DNA of 64,000 nt from Actinomycetota bacterium (GTDB lineage Bacteria > Actinomycetota > Nitriliruptoria > Nitriliruptorales > Nitriliruptoraceae), in assembly GCA_019347575.1 (NCBI GenBank), contig JAHWKY010000022.1, positions 16,414 through 80,413 of the forward strand, in the 5' to 3' direction. The notes under the pieces are model-generated. The model saw nothing but the letters and a program-made list of their open reading frames with translations, was not told where the DNA came from and ran no database searches. Within the stretch, counting starts at the first letter, position 1; each line of letters starts with the position of its first letter. Position numbers and translations under genes: made by a program. Positions 43,708 through 51,612 of the stretch are shown here, in pieces.

Positions 43708-45216
43708 TTGAGCCGGTTCCCCCTCCATCCCCTCCTGCTGGGATCGTTCCCGGTCCTGTTCCTGTGGTCGCAGAACGCCTCCGAGGTCCACCGCGGTGAG
43801 GTCCTTCCGATCCTCGCCGTCGTGGCCCTCGGTGTGGTCGTCCTCGCTGCGGTGGTCGCCCTGATCCTGCGCGACGCGCGGCGAGGAGCGCTCGCCGCAT
43901 CGGTCGGCGCGGTCGTGCTGCTGTCGTACGGCCACATCGCCGCCGACCTCTCGCCGTGGCTGGGGATCGGCCTCGCCCTCGTGCTCGTCGTGGCAGCCAC
44001 CCTCGTCGCGGTGAAGGCCACTGAGGCCCACCTCGCGGGGGCGACGCGGGGCGCCAACGTGATCGGGGTCGTCCTGGTGGCGACGACGCTCGTGCCGCTC
44101 ACGGGCGAGGCTCTGGCGTCCGCCCCGGCGAGCGCCGAGCTCGGCGACGGCGTCGAGATCCAACGTCCCGACGAGCCTCCGGACATCTTCTACATCGTCC
44201 CCGACCGCTACGCCCGGGGTGATGTGCTGCGCGAGATCTTCGACCACGACAACCGCGACTTCACCTCGGAGCTCGAGGCGCTGGGTTTCGACGTGCTCGA
44301 CCAGAGCCTGGCGAACTACCCCAAGACGGCTCACTCGCTCGCGACGTCGCTGAACCTCGAGTACCTCGAGGAGCTCGAGCGGACCATCCCCGCCAGCCGT
44401 GGGGGCGACTGGGGACCGGTCTACGCCCTGCTCCGCGATCACCGTCTGGGCGAGGCGCTCACCTCCATCGGTTACGACTACCTCCACCTCGGGACGTGGT
44501 GGTCGCCCACGGCCACCTCGGTGCACGCGACGCACGTGCTGACCCGCAACCGCAGCTCCGAGTTCCGCCAGGTTTTCGAGTCGACCACCGCGTGGCCTGC
44601 CCTGCGGTCGCTGTTCGGCGAGGACGAGCCGCTCACCCGGCGCGATGCGCACCGTGTGTTCGGCGAGCACCAGCTCGACACCCTCGAGGAGCTCGCCGGA
44701 CAGGACGGTCCCGCGCCCCGATTCGTGTTCGCGCACCTGGCCCTGCCCCACGAGCCCTACGTGTTCGACGCCGATGGCTCGGTCGTCCTCGAGGGGGTCG
44801 AGAAGTCCCGGACCCGAGAGGACAACTACGTCCGCCAGCTCACCTACCTCAACCGGCGGCTACTGGCCATCGTGGAGCGGATCGTGGAGCACAACCGCGA
44901 CGCGGTCGTGGTGATCCAAGCCGACGAGGGCCCACACCCGGTCCGGCGGCTCCGCCAGGGCCCGCCGTACCGGTGGCTGGAGGCGTCAGTGGGCGAGCTG
45001 GGGGAGAAGCTGGGGATCCTCAACGCCGTCCGGCTCCCGGGCGTGTCCGACGCGGCGCTGGCCGAGGACCTGACCCCGGTCAACACCTTCCGGCTCGTGC
45101 TCGACCGCTACTTCGGCGCGGACCTGCCCCCGCTGGGGGATCGCAGCTACGTCTTCCCCGACGAGGACCACCTCTACACCTTCGTGGAAGTCACCGACCG
45201 CCTCCGCGGTCGGTGA
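43708..45216 (+). CDS. Membrane sulfatase-like (alkaline phosphatase superfamily) protein
   Basis: A 502-residue protein. Four or five N-terminal helices (about 1-150) are followed by a domain beginning 'DIFYIVPDRYARGDVLREIF', the usual first strand with metal-binding Asp of the sulfatase/LtaS superfamily. 'FVFAHLALPHEPYVFDADGS' and 'VVVIQADEGPHPV' are the later metal and substrate segments. It may transfer or remove phospho-groups on surface glycans or lipids. The TTG start lies two bases after the methyltransferase stop. Its own stop codon forms the first bases of the R1 hairpin. Confidence 0.85.
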   Translation: MSRFPLHPLLLGSFPVLFLWSQNASEVHRGEVLPILAVVALGVVVLAAVVALILRDARRGALAASVGAVVLLSYGHIAADLSPWLGIGLALVLVVAATLVAVKATEAHLAGATRGANVIGVVLVATTLVPLTGEALASAPASAELGDGVEIQRPDEPPDIFYIVPDRYARGDVLREIFDHDNRDFTSELEALGFDVLDQSLANYPKTAHSLATSLNLEYLEELERTIPASRGGDWGPVYALLRDHRLGEALTSIGYDYLHLGTWWSPTATSVHATHVLTRNRSSEFRQVFESTTAWPALRSLFGEDEPLTRRDAHRVFGEHQLDTLEELAGQDGPAPRFVFAHLALPHEPYVFDADGSVVLEGVEKSRTREDNYVRQLTYLNRRLLAIVERIVEHNRDAVVVIQADEGPHPVRRLRQGPPYRWLEASVGELGEKLGILNAVRLPGVSDAALAEDLTPVNTFRLVLDRYFGADLPPLGDRSYVFPDEDHLYTFVEVTDRLRGR

Positions 45217-45309
45217 CGGAAACGCGCGTGGGTGCGTGTTCCCGTCCTGCTGACGCGCGCTGACCGCGATGGTGGTGACGGAAACGCGCGTGGATGCGCG
45301 TTTCCGTCA
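45214..45309. repeat. Tandem 62-bp hairpin repeat, family R1 (two units)
   Basis: Two copies of the R1 hairpin begin at 45214 and 45276, again exactly 62 bp apart, as at 14951-15107, although the spacers differ from those at the other locus. The second copy is a perfect 13-bp stem, TGACGGAAACGCG (45276-45288) and CGCGTTTCCGTCA (45297-45309), with an 8-nt loop. The first TGA is the stop codon of the sulfatase-like gene. The array lies between convergent genes ending at 45216 and 45319. Confidence 0.9.
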
Positions 45310-45318
45310 TGATGCCGG

Positions 45319-47484
45319 TCAGCTTCGGGGATCTCGGTCCTCGGTCGCGTCCACGGTGCGGGTGGCCGGGAAGACGATGACGGCGACAGTCTGGGTCGCG
45401 CGCGACAGGATGTACTCGACCCCGTGACCGAGGAAGGGGGCGTCGCCGTGGGCGCGCAGCTGGGTCGCGAGCACGATCAGGTCGGCGCCGCGCCCGTCGG
45501 CCGTCGCCACCAGCTCCCCGTACGCGGTCTGGCCCACCCGAACCAGCACCGAGGTGTGCTGCCGGAAGCGCCGGGCGACCTCTCGCGTCCGGGCGGCCTG
45601 GCTGCGGATCGCCGGTTGTGCCTTGGGCACCGCCCCGGGGTTGTCCTCGTCCTGGAGCACGACGTGGACGGCGTCGACCTCGGCACCACAGCGCGCCGCC
45701 AGGGCGTAGCCGAGTTCCTCGGCTGCGTGCCCGGCCGTGGTCCCGGTGATGGGGACGATCAGGTGACGGAAGCGATGCTCGACGAGCGCTTCCGCGTCCC
45801 AGTCTCCACCGCCGCGGCGCACGAGCAACAGCGGGATGGTGGTGCGTGACAGCAGACCGGACAGGGCGGGGGAGAGGGTGTCCGCACCGGTGTAGGGCTC
45901 GGTGAGGCCCACCGCCACCATGCCGTAGCCGAGGTCGCCCTCACGCAGGACGGCGGCGCCGATGTCCTCGGCCTCGGTCGTGCGGAGGTCCGCCTCGCGG
46001 TTGCGCAGGACCGGCAGGACGGACCGGCCGATCTGCGGATCGAGGGGTGCCCGTCCCTTCTGGTCGATCGTGAGGACGGTGACCCTGGCCTCGTCGCGTA
46101 GGGCGAGGTCGAGCACGTGCGCAGCCATCAACGAGTTCAGCCCCCCGCGCGTGGGGACCAACGCGTTGTCCACCCGGGCGATGACGCTGCGGCCGAGGAA
46201 CTCCTCGCGTTCCATCCGCTCCGCCTCCTCCGGGGCGGCGACGATGCGGCGCAGGACGATGCGCAGCAGAGGCGGGGCGAGCAGCGAGGTCGCGATCGCC
46301 ATCACCACGACCGCGGTGTACGAGGTCGGGTTGAGCACCCCGAGGCGCAAGCCGATGATCGCGACGACGATCTCGAGCGCCCCGCGGGCGTTGAGGCCGA
46401 CACCGGCCGCTAGCCCCTCCATCCGGCTCAGACCGCTCAGCCGCGCCCCGGCCGCGGACCCCACCAGCTTGCTGATCGCGGCGACGGCGATCACAGCGAT
46501 GGCCCACGGCAGCGCCTCGGCGGTGACGACCGCTCCGAGATCGACGTACAGACCCGCGGTGGCGAAGAACACGGGAGCGAAGATCGCGTTGGTCATCGAC
46601 TCGATCGTCTCGCGCACATCCAGTCGCTGGTAGCGGGAACGGCCGAGCACGATGCCGGCCACGAACGCGCCGAGGACCGCCTCCACCCCGATCACCTGCG
46701 TGACCACACCCATCGCCAGGGCGATGAGGATGGTGACCGTGAGCACACCGCTGTAGCCACCGCTCGCACGCGCGGTGCGGAGCACGCTGTCGGTGGCGCG
46801 CTGGCCCACCGTCAGCGACGCGACGACGAAGGCGAGTACGAGCGCGATCGTCGTCCCGAGCGAGACGAGGTCGACGCCGCCGTGCGACACGACCCCGGCG
46901 ACGACACCGAGCAGGATCCAGCCCACCAGGTCGTTGGCCATGCCGGCCGCGAGCACGATCTGTCCCACGTTGCGGCGCAGCAGGCGCATGTCGGCGAGGA
47001 TCTTGGCCACGACCGGCAGCGCCGAGACGCTCAGCGCCACCGCGAGGAAGAGCGCGAACCCCAACTGGCTGCCCTGTTCGCCGTGGAAGGCGGCCGGGAT
47101 GACCCAGCCGAGCCCGAAGCCGAACGCCAGGGGTACGACGAGGCTGCCAACCGAGACCGCGGCCGACTGCCGTGCGAGCCGCCGCAACAGCCCGAGGTCG
47201 GTCTCGAAGCCGGTGACGACCAGCAGCAGCACGATGCCGATCCAGGCGACCGTCAGGATCGGGGCGCTGTCGATCTCGGTCCCGGGGAAGAGCCACGCCG
47301 CCTGGTCGGGCAGGATGCGGCCGAGCAGGGTCGGACCGACGAGCAGGCCGGCTCCGAGCTCACCGACGACAGCAGGTTGGCGTACGCGGGTCGCGAGCGC
47401 TCCCAGACCCCTGGCGACCGCCAGCAGCAACAGCAACTGGAGCCAGAACAGCAGGAGCGTGTGCTCGGTGAGGGGCGTCAGCAT
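45319..47484 (-). CDS. CPA-type cation:proton antiporter with two universal-stress domains (paralog)
   Basis: A 721-residue paralog of the antiporter at 5774-8002 with the same layout: about 12 membrane helices (1-400) and two UspA-like domains (about 430-560 and 585-715). The ion-binding pair here is Asn184-Asp185 in 'LAAGMANDLVGWILLGVVAG', rather than Asp-Asp. In this superfamily ND is associated with electroneutral exchange, so the two paralogs may differ in stoichiometry. ATG 47484 has CGGAG five bases upstream. No regulator gene accompanies this copy. Confidence 0.9.
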   Translation of the reverse strand: MLTPLTEHTLLLFWLQLLLLLAVARGLGALATRVRQPAVVGELGAGLLVGPTLLGRILPDQAAWLFPGTEIDSAPILTVAWIGIVLLLVVTGFETDLGLLRRLARQSAAVSVGSLVVPLAFGFGLGWVIPAAFHGEQGSQLGFALFLAVALSVSALPVVAKILADMRLLRRNVGQIVLAAGMANDLVGWILLGVVAGVVSHGGVDLVSLGTTIALVLAFVVASLTVGQRATDSVLRTARASGGYSGVLTVTILIALAMGVVTQVIGVEAVLGAFVAGIVLGRSRYQRLDVRETIESMTNAIFAPVFFATAGLYVDLGAVVTAEALPWAIAVIAVAAISKLVGSAAGARLSGLSRMEGLAAGVGLNARGALEIVVAIIGLRLGVLNPTSYTAVVVMAIATSLLAPPLLRIVLRRIVAAPEEAERMEREEFLGRSVIARVDNALVPTRGGLNSLMAAHVLDLALRDEARVTVLTIDQKGRAPLDPQIGRSVLPVLRNREADLRTTEAEDIGAAVLREGDLGYGMVAVGLTEPYTGADTLSPALSGLLSRTTIPLLLVRRGGGDWDAEALVEHRFRHLIVPITGTTAGHAAEELGYALAARCGAEVDAVHVVLQDEDNPGAVPKAQPAIRSQAARTREVARRFRQHTSVLVRVGQTAYGELVATADGRGADLIVLATQLRAHGDAPFLGHGVEYILSRATQTVAVIVFPATRTVDATEDRDPRS

Positions 47485-47739
47485 CGGGACTCCGTGAGGT
47501 TCCGTCGCGGGGTGCCGACCGCGCGTCGAAGGGGCGGAGCGTAACCGCACCGCGTGGGGCCGACCTGGGTCCGCGCACGCTCGCCGCGCGATGGCCCTCA
47601 CGCCCCCCGACACCCCGTCCGTGCGGGCGGGCACCTGGCTCAGGCCCGTCCGAGGGGACGGGGGCGCCGGCCCACGACGGACACCTCACGCGCGACGCTG
47701 GAGATGAGTCCGAGTTCGCCGCGACCGATCGGAGCCGAC

Positions 47740-48438
47740 GTGCAGACCACCGACCGCATCAGCGAGATCACCGACCGTATCGGCGAGACCGTCCACGACC
47801 TGCGAGAGAGCGCCGCGTCGAGCCTGAACGAGGTCGCCAGTTCGCGCGAGCTGAACCGCATGTCACGACGACTCAGCGGCCTCGACGAACACCTCACCGA
47901 AGCCCTGGCGGTGCTCGGTGACCGCATCGCCGCGTTCGAGACGGACCTCGATGGTCTGCTCGATCGCCTCGACCGTGGCAAGACGACGACGTGGCCGCGT
48001 CGCATCTTCTGGTTCGCCGTGGGAACCGCAGCGGGTGCCGCTGCAGCCGGGTTGCTCGATCCCCAGATGGGCCGGACCCGGCGAGCGAAGCTGGCGGACC
48101 AGGCTCGCGCGACCGCCAAGGACATCGCCGACGACGTCCGAGCCCAGGCCGACTACACCGCGGGCGTCGCCAAGGGTGCCGCCATCGAGACCGCCAAGGG
48201 CGCGTTCGATCTCGAGACGGTGCCGGCCGACATCGACACGCTGCGACAGAAGATCAAGTCGGAGGTGCTCGGTCAGGTCGAGGGTGCGCGCGAGGTCGAC
48301 CTCGACGTCGAGCCCGGCGGTCGGGTGATCCTGCGCGGGCGCGTCTCGGATCGCGCTATCGAGAAGCAGCTCATGGCGGCCATCTCCGACGTCGCGGGCG
48401 TCAACGAGATCACCGACGAGCTCGAGGTCACGCGCTAG
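47740..48438 (+). CDS. Membrane-associated BON-domain protein
   Basis: A 232-residue protein. The N-terminal half is coiled-coil (about 5-80, 'ISEITDRIGETVHDLRESAA'). One membrane-like segment follows (about 88-106, 'IFWFAVGTAAGAAAAGLLDP'), then a YtxH-like Ala/Lys-rich helix. The C-terminal BON domain (about 165-232) ends 'GRVILRGRVSDRAIEKQLMA' and 'VAGVNEITDELEV'. BON domains bind membranes, commonly under osmotic stress. GTG 47740 follows GGAG by five bases. It is divergent from the antiporter gene, with which it could share stress control. Confidence 0.85.
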   Translation: MQTTDRISEITDRIGETVHDLRESAASSLNEVASSRELNRMSRRLSGLDEHLTEALAVLGDRIAAFETDLDGLLDRLDRGKTTTWPRRIFWFAVGTAAGAAAAGLLDPQMGRTRRAKLADQARATAKDIADDVRAQADYTAGVAKGAAIETAKGAFDLETVPADIDTLRQKIKSEVLGQVEGAREVDLDVEPGGRVILRGRVSDRAIEKQLMAAISDVAGVNEITDELEVTR

Positions 48439-48580
48439 CAGCAGACGCGCCACTCGTTCGCCCCGAACGGCCGGGTCGCTGACTGGCATCGGGGCGCTGC
48501 ATCCGTAGGCTGGGGATGCGGACCTCGTCCGCGCCACCCCAGCCATCCAGAAGCGCAACGATCCAGAGGAGTGAAGCCGC

Positions 48581-48973
48581 TTGGTAGAGACCGGAACCAT
48601 CGTCAAGGGCACCGTCGAGAGCCTGCAGGACTTCGGCGCCTTCGTCCGCATCGACCCCGACGACGCCGACCCTGTCACCGGCCTCGTGCACGTGTCCGAG
48701 GTGGATACCGATTTCGTCGAGAACATCTACGCGTACCTGACCGAAGGTCAGGAGGTGGATGTCAAGATCCTCGACGTCAAGCCCGACGGCAAGGTCGATC
48801 TCTCCATCAAGCGCACCGATCCCGACTGGCGCGAGGACGAGACGCCCGAGAAGCCCAAGACCAGCCGCCTCGACAAGGGCTTCCACAAGCGGCTCCGTCG
48901 TTTCATGCACAAGTCGCAGATGATCCAGGGCGAGCGCCGTCGCCAGCAGCGCGGGCGCCTCGGAGCCAGCTGA
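48581..48973 (+). CDS. Small S1-domain RNA-binding protein (paralog 2)
   Basis: A 130-residue S1 protein closely similar to that at 41633-42013. It has 'TGTIVKGTVESLQDFGAFVR', 'GLVHVSEVDTDFVENIYAYL' and 'PDGKVDLSIKRTDPDW', and the same C-terminal block 'KRLRRFMHKSQMIQGERRRQ'. The TTG start has GAGGAG nine bases upstream; this, with the start of paralog 1, shows that both copies use the rare TTG codon. It is followed by a 33-bp tandem repeat and a convergent gene. Confidence 0.9.
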   Translation: MVETGTIVKGTVESLQDFGAFVRIDPDDADPVTGLVHVSEVDTDFVENIYAYLTEGQEVDVKILDVKPDGKVDLSIKRTDPDWREDETPEKPKTSRLDKGFHKRLRRFMHKSQMIQGERRRQQRGRLGAS

Positions 48974-48983
48974 CCGCCCTCAA

Positions 48984-49049
48984 GGTTGTGCTACCGCTTC
49001 GCTGCTTGAGCACTCAGGTTGTGCTACCGCTGCGCTACTTGAGCACTCA
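48984..49049. repeat. 33-bp tandem repeat, family R2 (two units)
   Basis: Two units of 33 bp, each starting GGTTGTGCTACCGCT and ending TTGAGCACTCA, run from 48984 to 49016 and 49017 to 49049. GTGCT and AGCAC near the ends of each unit are complementary. The last TCA is the stop codon of the minus-strand gene ending at 49047. A third, inverted copy lies at 53661-53692. Again the element sits between convergent genes. Confidence 0.85.
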
Positions 49050-49628
49050 CGCCGCATCCAGGCCCAGGTGCGCCTCGACGTTCGGGGCGAGCGCGACCTC
49101 GTGTCCCAGTGCCACGCAGCGGAGCGCCTGCTCGCGGATCTGCTCCGGCGAGCCGTGCAGTTCGCGCAGCGCCGTGGCCGAGACCCGCAGCAGGTCCGGT
49201 AGCGGACCCTCGCCAGGGTCACCCGGGTCGAGGACGTCGCGCCAGGTGATGTCCTCGCCGTCGAGGTCGTAGGGGTGCACCGTGCTGGTCACCTCTGCCT
49301 GCGTCCTGCCGTGCCCGTCCGAGAGCAGGAGCACGAGCGCCGGTTGGCGCAGATCGACATCGTCGGCCACTGGCGGGATCGGGTCGGCGAGCGACCACGC
49401 TCGGCCACTGGCGACGAACCCCAGCCGGTCCGCCCCGAGCGGGCCGGCCAGTGCGAGCAACTCGATGAGGGGCTGCGTGTAGCCCCCGGGTGGGTGAGCT
49501 CGCAGCCACGCGACGAACAGCGGCACATCGCCGGCGAACGTCGCCAGGCACGGACGCGCCATCCCGAACCGGCGCACGTCGGCTGACGCCACCTCCAGCA
49601 GGAACCTCTCACAGCGCTGCCACTCCAC
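49047..49628 (-). CDS. Hypothetical protein, unknown function
   Basis: A 193-residue soluble protein without a signal or membrane helix. It shows 'CERFLLEVASADVRRFGMAR' at the N-terminus, a central 'GFVASGRAWSLADPIPPVAD' and a C-terminal acidic helix-rich part. I do not recognise the family. GTG 49628 is chosen for its GGAGAGG site six bases upstream, although the open frame continues. The stop codon is formed by the last bases of the R2 tandem repeat. It is divergent from the epimerase-ECF41 pair. Confidence 0.7.
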   Translation of the reverse strand: MEWQRCERFLLEVASADVRRFGMARPCLATFAGDVPLFVAWLRAHPPGGYTQPLIELLALAGPLGADRLGFVASGRAWSLADPIPPVADDVDLRQPALVLLLSDGHGRTQAEVTSTVHPYDLDGEDITWRDVLDPGDPGEGPLPDLLRVSATALRELHGSPEQIREQALRCVALGHEVALAPNVEAHLGLDAA

Positions 49629-49775
49629 GATCGTCCTCTCCCTCGGTCGAGGTGCAGCTTCCACCCGCGGCCGCTGGTCGCGGCCGATCACCTCCGCTGC
49701 ACCTGTGGAGAACCCGCGTGTCACAGACGGGGCGGTCGTCTCGTCGTCGGGGTGACCGCGATGACAGGAGGGACC

Positions 49776-50690
49776 ATGCGGATCTTCGTCTCCGGAGCCA
49801 CCGGGGTACTGGGCCGCCGGGCCGTGCCGGGCCTGCTCGGCGCGGGCCACGACGTGACCGCGCTCGCACGACGGGACGCGGACGCCGAGCGGCTGGGTGA
49901 GCTCGGCGCTAGGCCCGTCCGCGCGGACCTCTTCGACACCGCGACCTTGCTGCCGGTGCTGGAGGGTCACGACACGGTCGTCAACCTCGCGACCCGCATC
50001 CCGGAGGCGTCGAGGATGATGCTGCCCGGCGCGTGGCGAGAGAACGACCGCCTGCGGACGCAGGGCGTCGCCAACCTCGTCGCTGCGGCCGCGCGCGTCG
50101 AGGCGTCGCGGTTCGTGCAGGAGTCGGTCACGTTCCTGTACGCGGACGGTGGCGACAGGTGGCTCGACGAGTCGTCGCCGCTCTCACCGGAGAGCGTCAC
50201 CGCCTCGGCACGGGACGCGGAACGGACGGTCCAGAACTTCAGCGGGGACGGTGTCGTGCTGCGCTTCGCCCTGCTGGTCGCTCCCGAGTCGCCCCACGGC
50301 CGCGACCTCGTCGCGTCGGTCACGAAGGGCTACCTGCCACTGCTGGGTGACCCCCATGGCTACGAGACCTTCGTGCACGCCGACGACGCCGCGGAGGCGG
50401 TCGTCGCCGCGCTGGAGGTCGAAGCGGGGGTCTACAACGTCAGCGAGGACGAGCCATCCCGCAAGGTCGATCACGCGGCCGCATGGTCGGCGGTCACGGG
50501 TCGTGAGGTGAAGCTGCCTCCCGCTCTGCTCGCCAAGCTCCCCCGCGCTCGCCTGCGGGCACGGTCGCAGCGGGTCGCGAACCGACACCTCCGGGAGGCA
50601 TCCTTGTGGCGGCCCCAGCACCCGCGTCTCGTCGAGGAGTGGGCGCGGATCGCGACCGAGCCCGGTGGGGAGGTGGCACGGCGTGGCTGA
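49776..50690 (+). CDS. NAD-dependent epimerase/dehydratase family protein
   Basis: A 304-residue atypical SDR. 'MRIFVSGATGVLGRRAVPGL' is the Rossmann GxxGxxG segment. The usual YxxxK is not evident; 'ESVTFLYADGGDRWLDESSP' takes that position, so activity may be altered. ATG 49776 has CAGGAGGG upstream. It overlaps the ECF41-type sigma gene by 8 bp. Epimerases or oxidoreductases beside ECF41 sigma factors are a recognised arrangement, so this is probably a member of that sigma factor's regulon. Confidence 0.88.
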   Translation: MRIFVSGATGVLGRRAVPGLLGAGHDVTALARRDADAERLGELGARPVRADLFDTATLLPVLEGHDTVVNLATRIPEASRMMLPGAWRENDRLRTQGVANLVAAAARVEASRFVQESVTFLYADGGDRWLDESSPLSPESVTASARDAERTVQNFSGDGVVLRFALLVAPESPHGRDLVASVTKGYLPLLGDPHGYETFVHADDAAEAVVAALEVEAGVYNVSEDEPSRKVDHAAAWSAVTGREVKLPPALLAKLPRARLRARSQRVANRHLREASLWRPQHPRLVEEWARIATEPGGEVARRG

Positions 50691-51612
50691 ACGCTCGGCG
50701 GACCCGTCGGTCGGAGCTGCGACTGCTGCGGCGAGCTTCGAGCACGAGCGTCCCCGTCTCGCGGCGATGGCTTACCGCATGCTCGGCAGCCACACCGAGG
50801 CGGAGGACGCGGTCCAGGAGACCTACCTGCGCTGGGCGGCGGCCGATCAGGCCGTGATCGACAACGTCGGGGCGTGGCTGACCACCGTCTGCACCCGCAT
50901 CTGCCTCGACCGTCTGCGTTCCGCGACCAGACGTCGCGAGACCTACGTCGGCCCGTGGCTGCCCGAGCCGGTGCTGACCGATGATCTCGACCTCACGGAA
51001 GCGACCGCGATGGGCGAGTCGCTCACGCTGGCGTTCCTCGTGGTCCTCGAGTCACTGTCGCCACTGGAGCGCGTGGCGTTCCTCCTGCACGACGTGTTCG
51101 AGCACGGCTACGACGACATCGCGGCCGTCCTCGATCGGACCCCGGATGCGGTGCGCCAGCTGGTCAGCCGTGCCCGGCGTCACCTCGAGGAGCGCCGGCC
51201 TCGGTTCGAGCTGGACGCGCAGCGACGCTGGGAGGTCGCCGATGCCTTCGTAGCCGCAGCTGCGGGCGGGGACATGGAGGGGATGTTGGCGCTGCTCGCA
51301 CCGGACGTCGTGCTCACCGCCGACGGCGGCGGTGTGGTGTCGGCCGCCCGGAGGCCCCTTGAGGGCCCCGACCGCGTCACGCGCTTTCTGCTCGGGTTGT
51401 TCCGTCAGGCGACCGAGACCGTCGAGATCGTCCGCCACGCCGTCAACGGCATGCCCGCCCTCGTGGTCCGCGACCACGGCGACCTCGTGGTCGTGTTCGG
51501 CTTCGACGTCGCCGACGGCGTCGTGACCGCCATCCACGCCGTCCGCAACCCCGCGAAGTTCGGCGGGTTGCGTGGGGCTACTGGTCCTCGAACAGGATCA
51601 GGCGGCAGCTGA
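50683..51612 (+). CDS. ECF41-type sigma factor (SigJ-like) with SnoaL-like domain
   Basis: A 309-residue ECF sigma factor. Sigma-2 has 'AMAYRMLGSHTEAEDAVQET' and sigma-4 has 'VFEHGYDDIAAVLDRTPDAV'. The linker 'YVGPWLPEPV', the motif 'TADGGGVVSA' and the C-terminal 'AVRNPAKFGGLR' match the conserved WLPEP, DGGG and NPxKL motifs of the ECF41 group. There a SnoaL-like domain replaces an anti-sigma factor and tunes activity. GTG 50683 overlaps the epimerase gene. The 3' end overlaps the convergent LVIVD gene by 35 bp. Confidence 0.92.
   Translation: MAERSADPSVGAATAAASFEHERPRLAAMAYRMLGSHTEAEDAVQETYLRWAAADQAVIDNVGAWLTTVCTRICLDRLRSATRRRETYVGPWLPEPVLTDDLDLTEATAMGESLTLAFLVVLESLSPLERVAFLLHDVFEHGYDDIAAVLDRTPDAVRQLVSRARRHLEERRPRFELDAQRRWEVADAFVAAAAGGDMEGMLALLAPDVVLTADGGGVVSAARRPLEGPDRVTRFLLGLFRQATETVEIVRHAVNGMPALVVRDHGDLVVVFGFDVADGVVTAIHAVRNPAKFGGLRGATGPRTGSGGS

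Noticed and set aside
48984..49049. Possible phage attachment site (33-bp direct repeat)
   Set aside because: The repeats are adjacent with nothing between them, and no integrase or tRNA is near.
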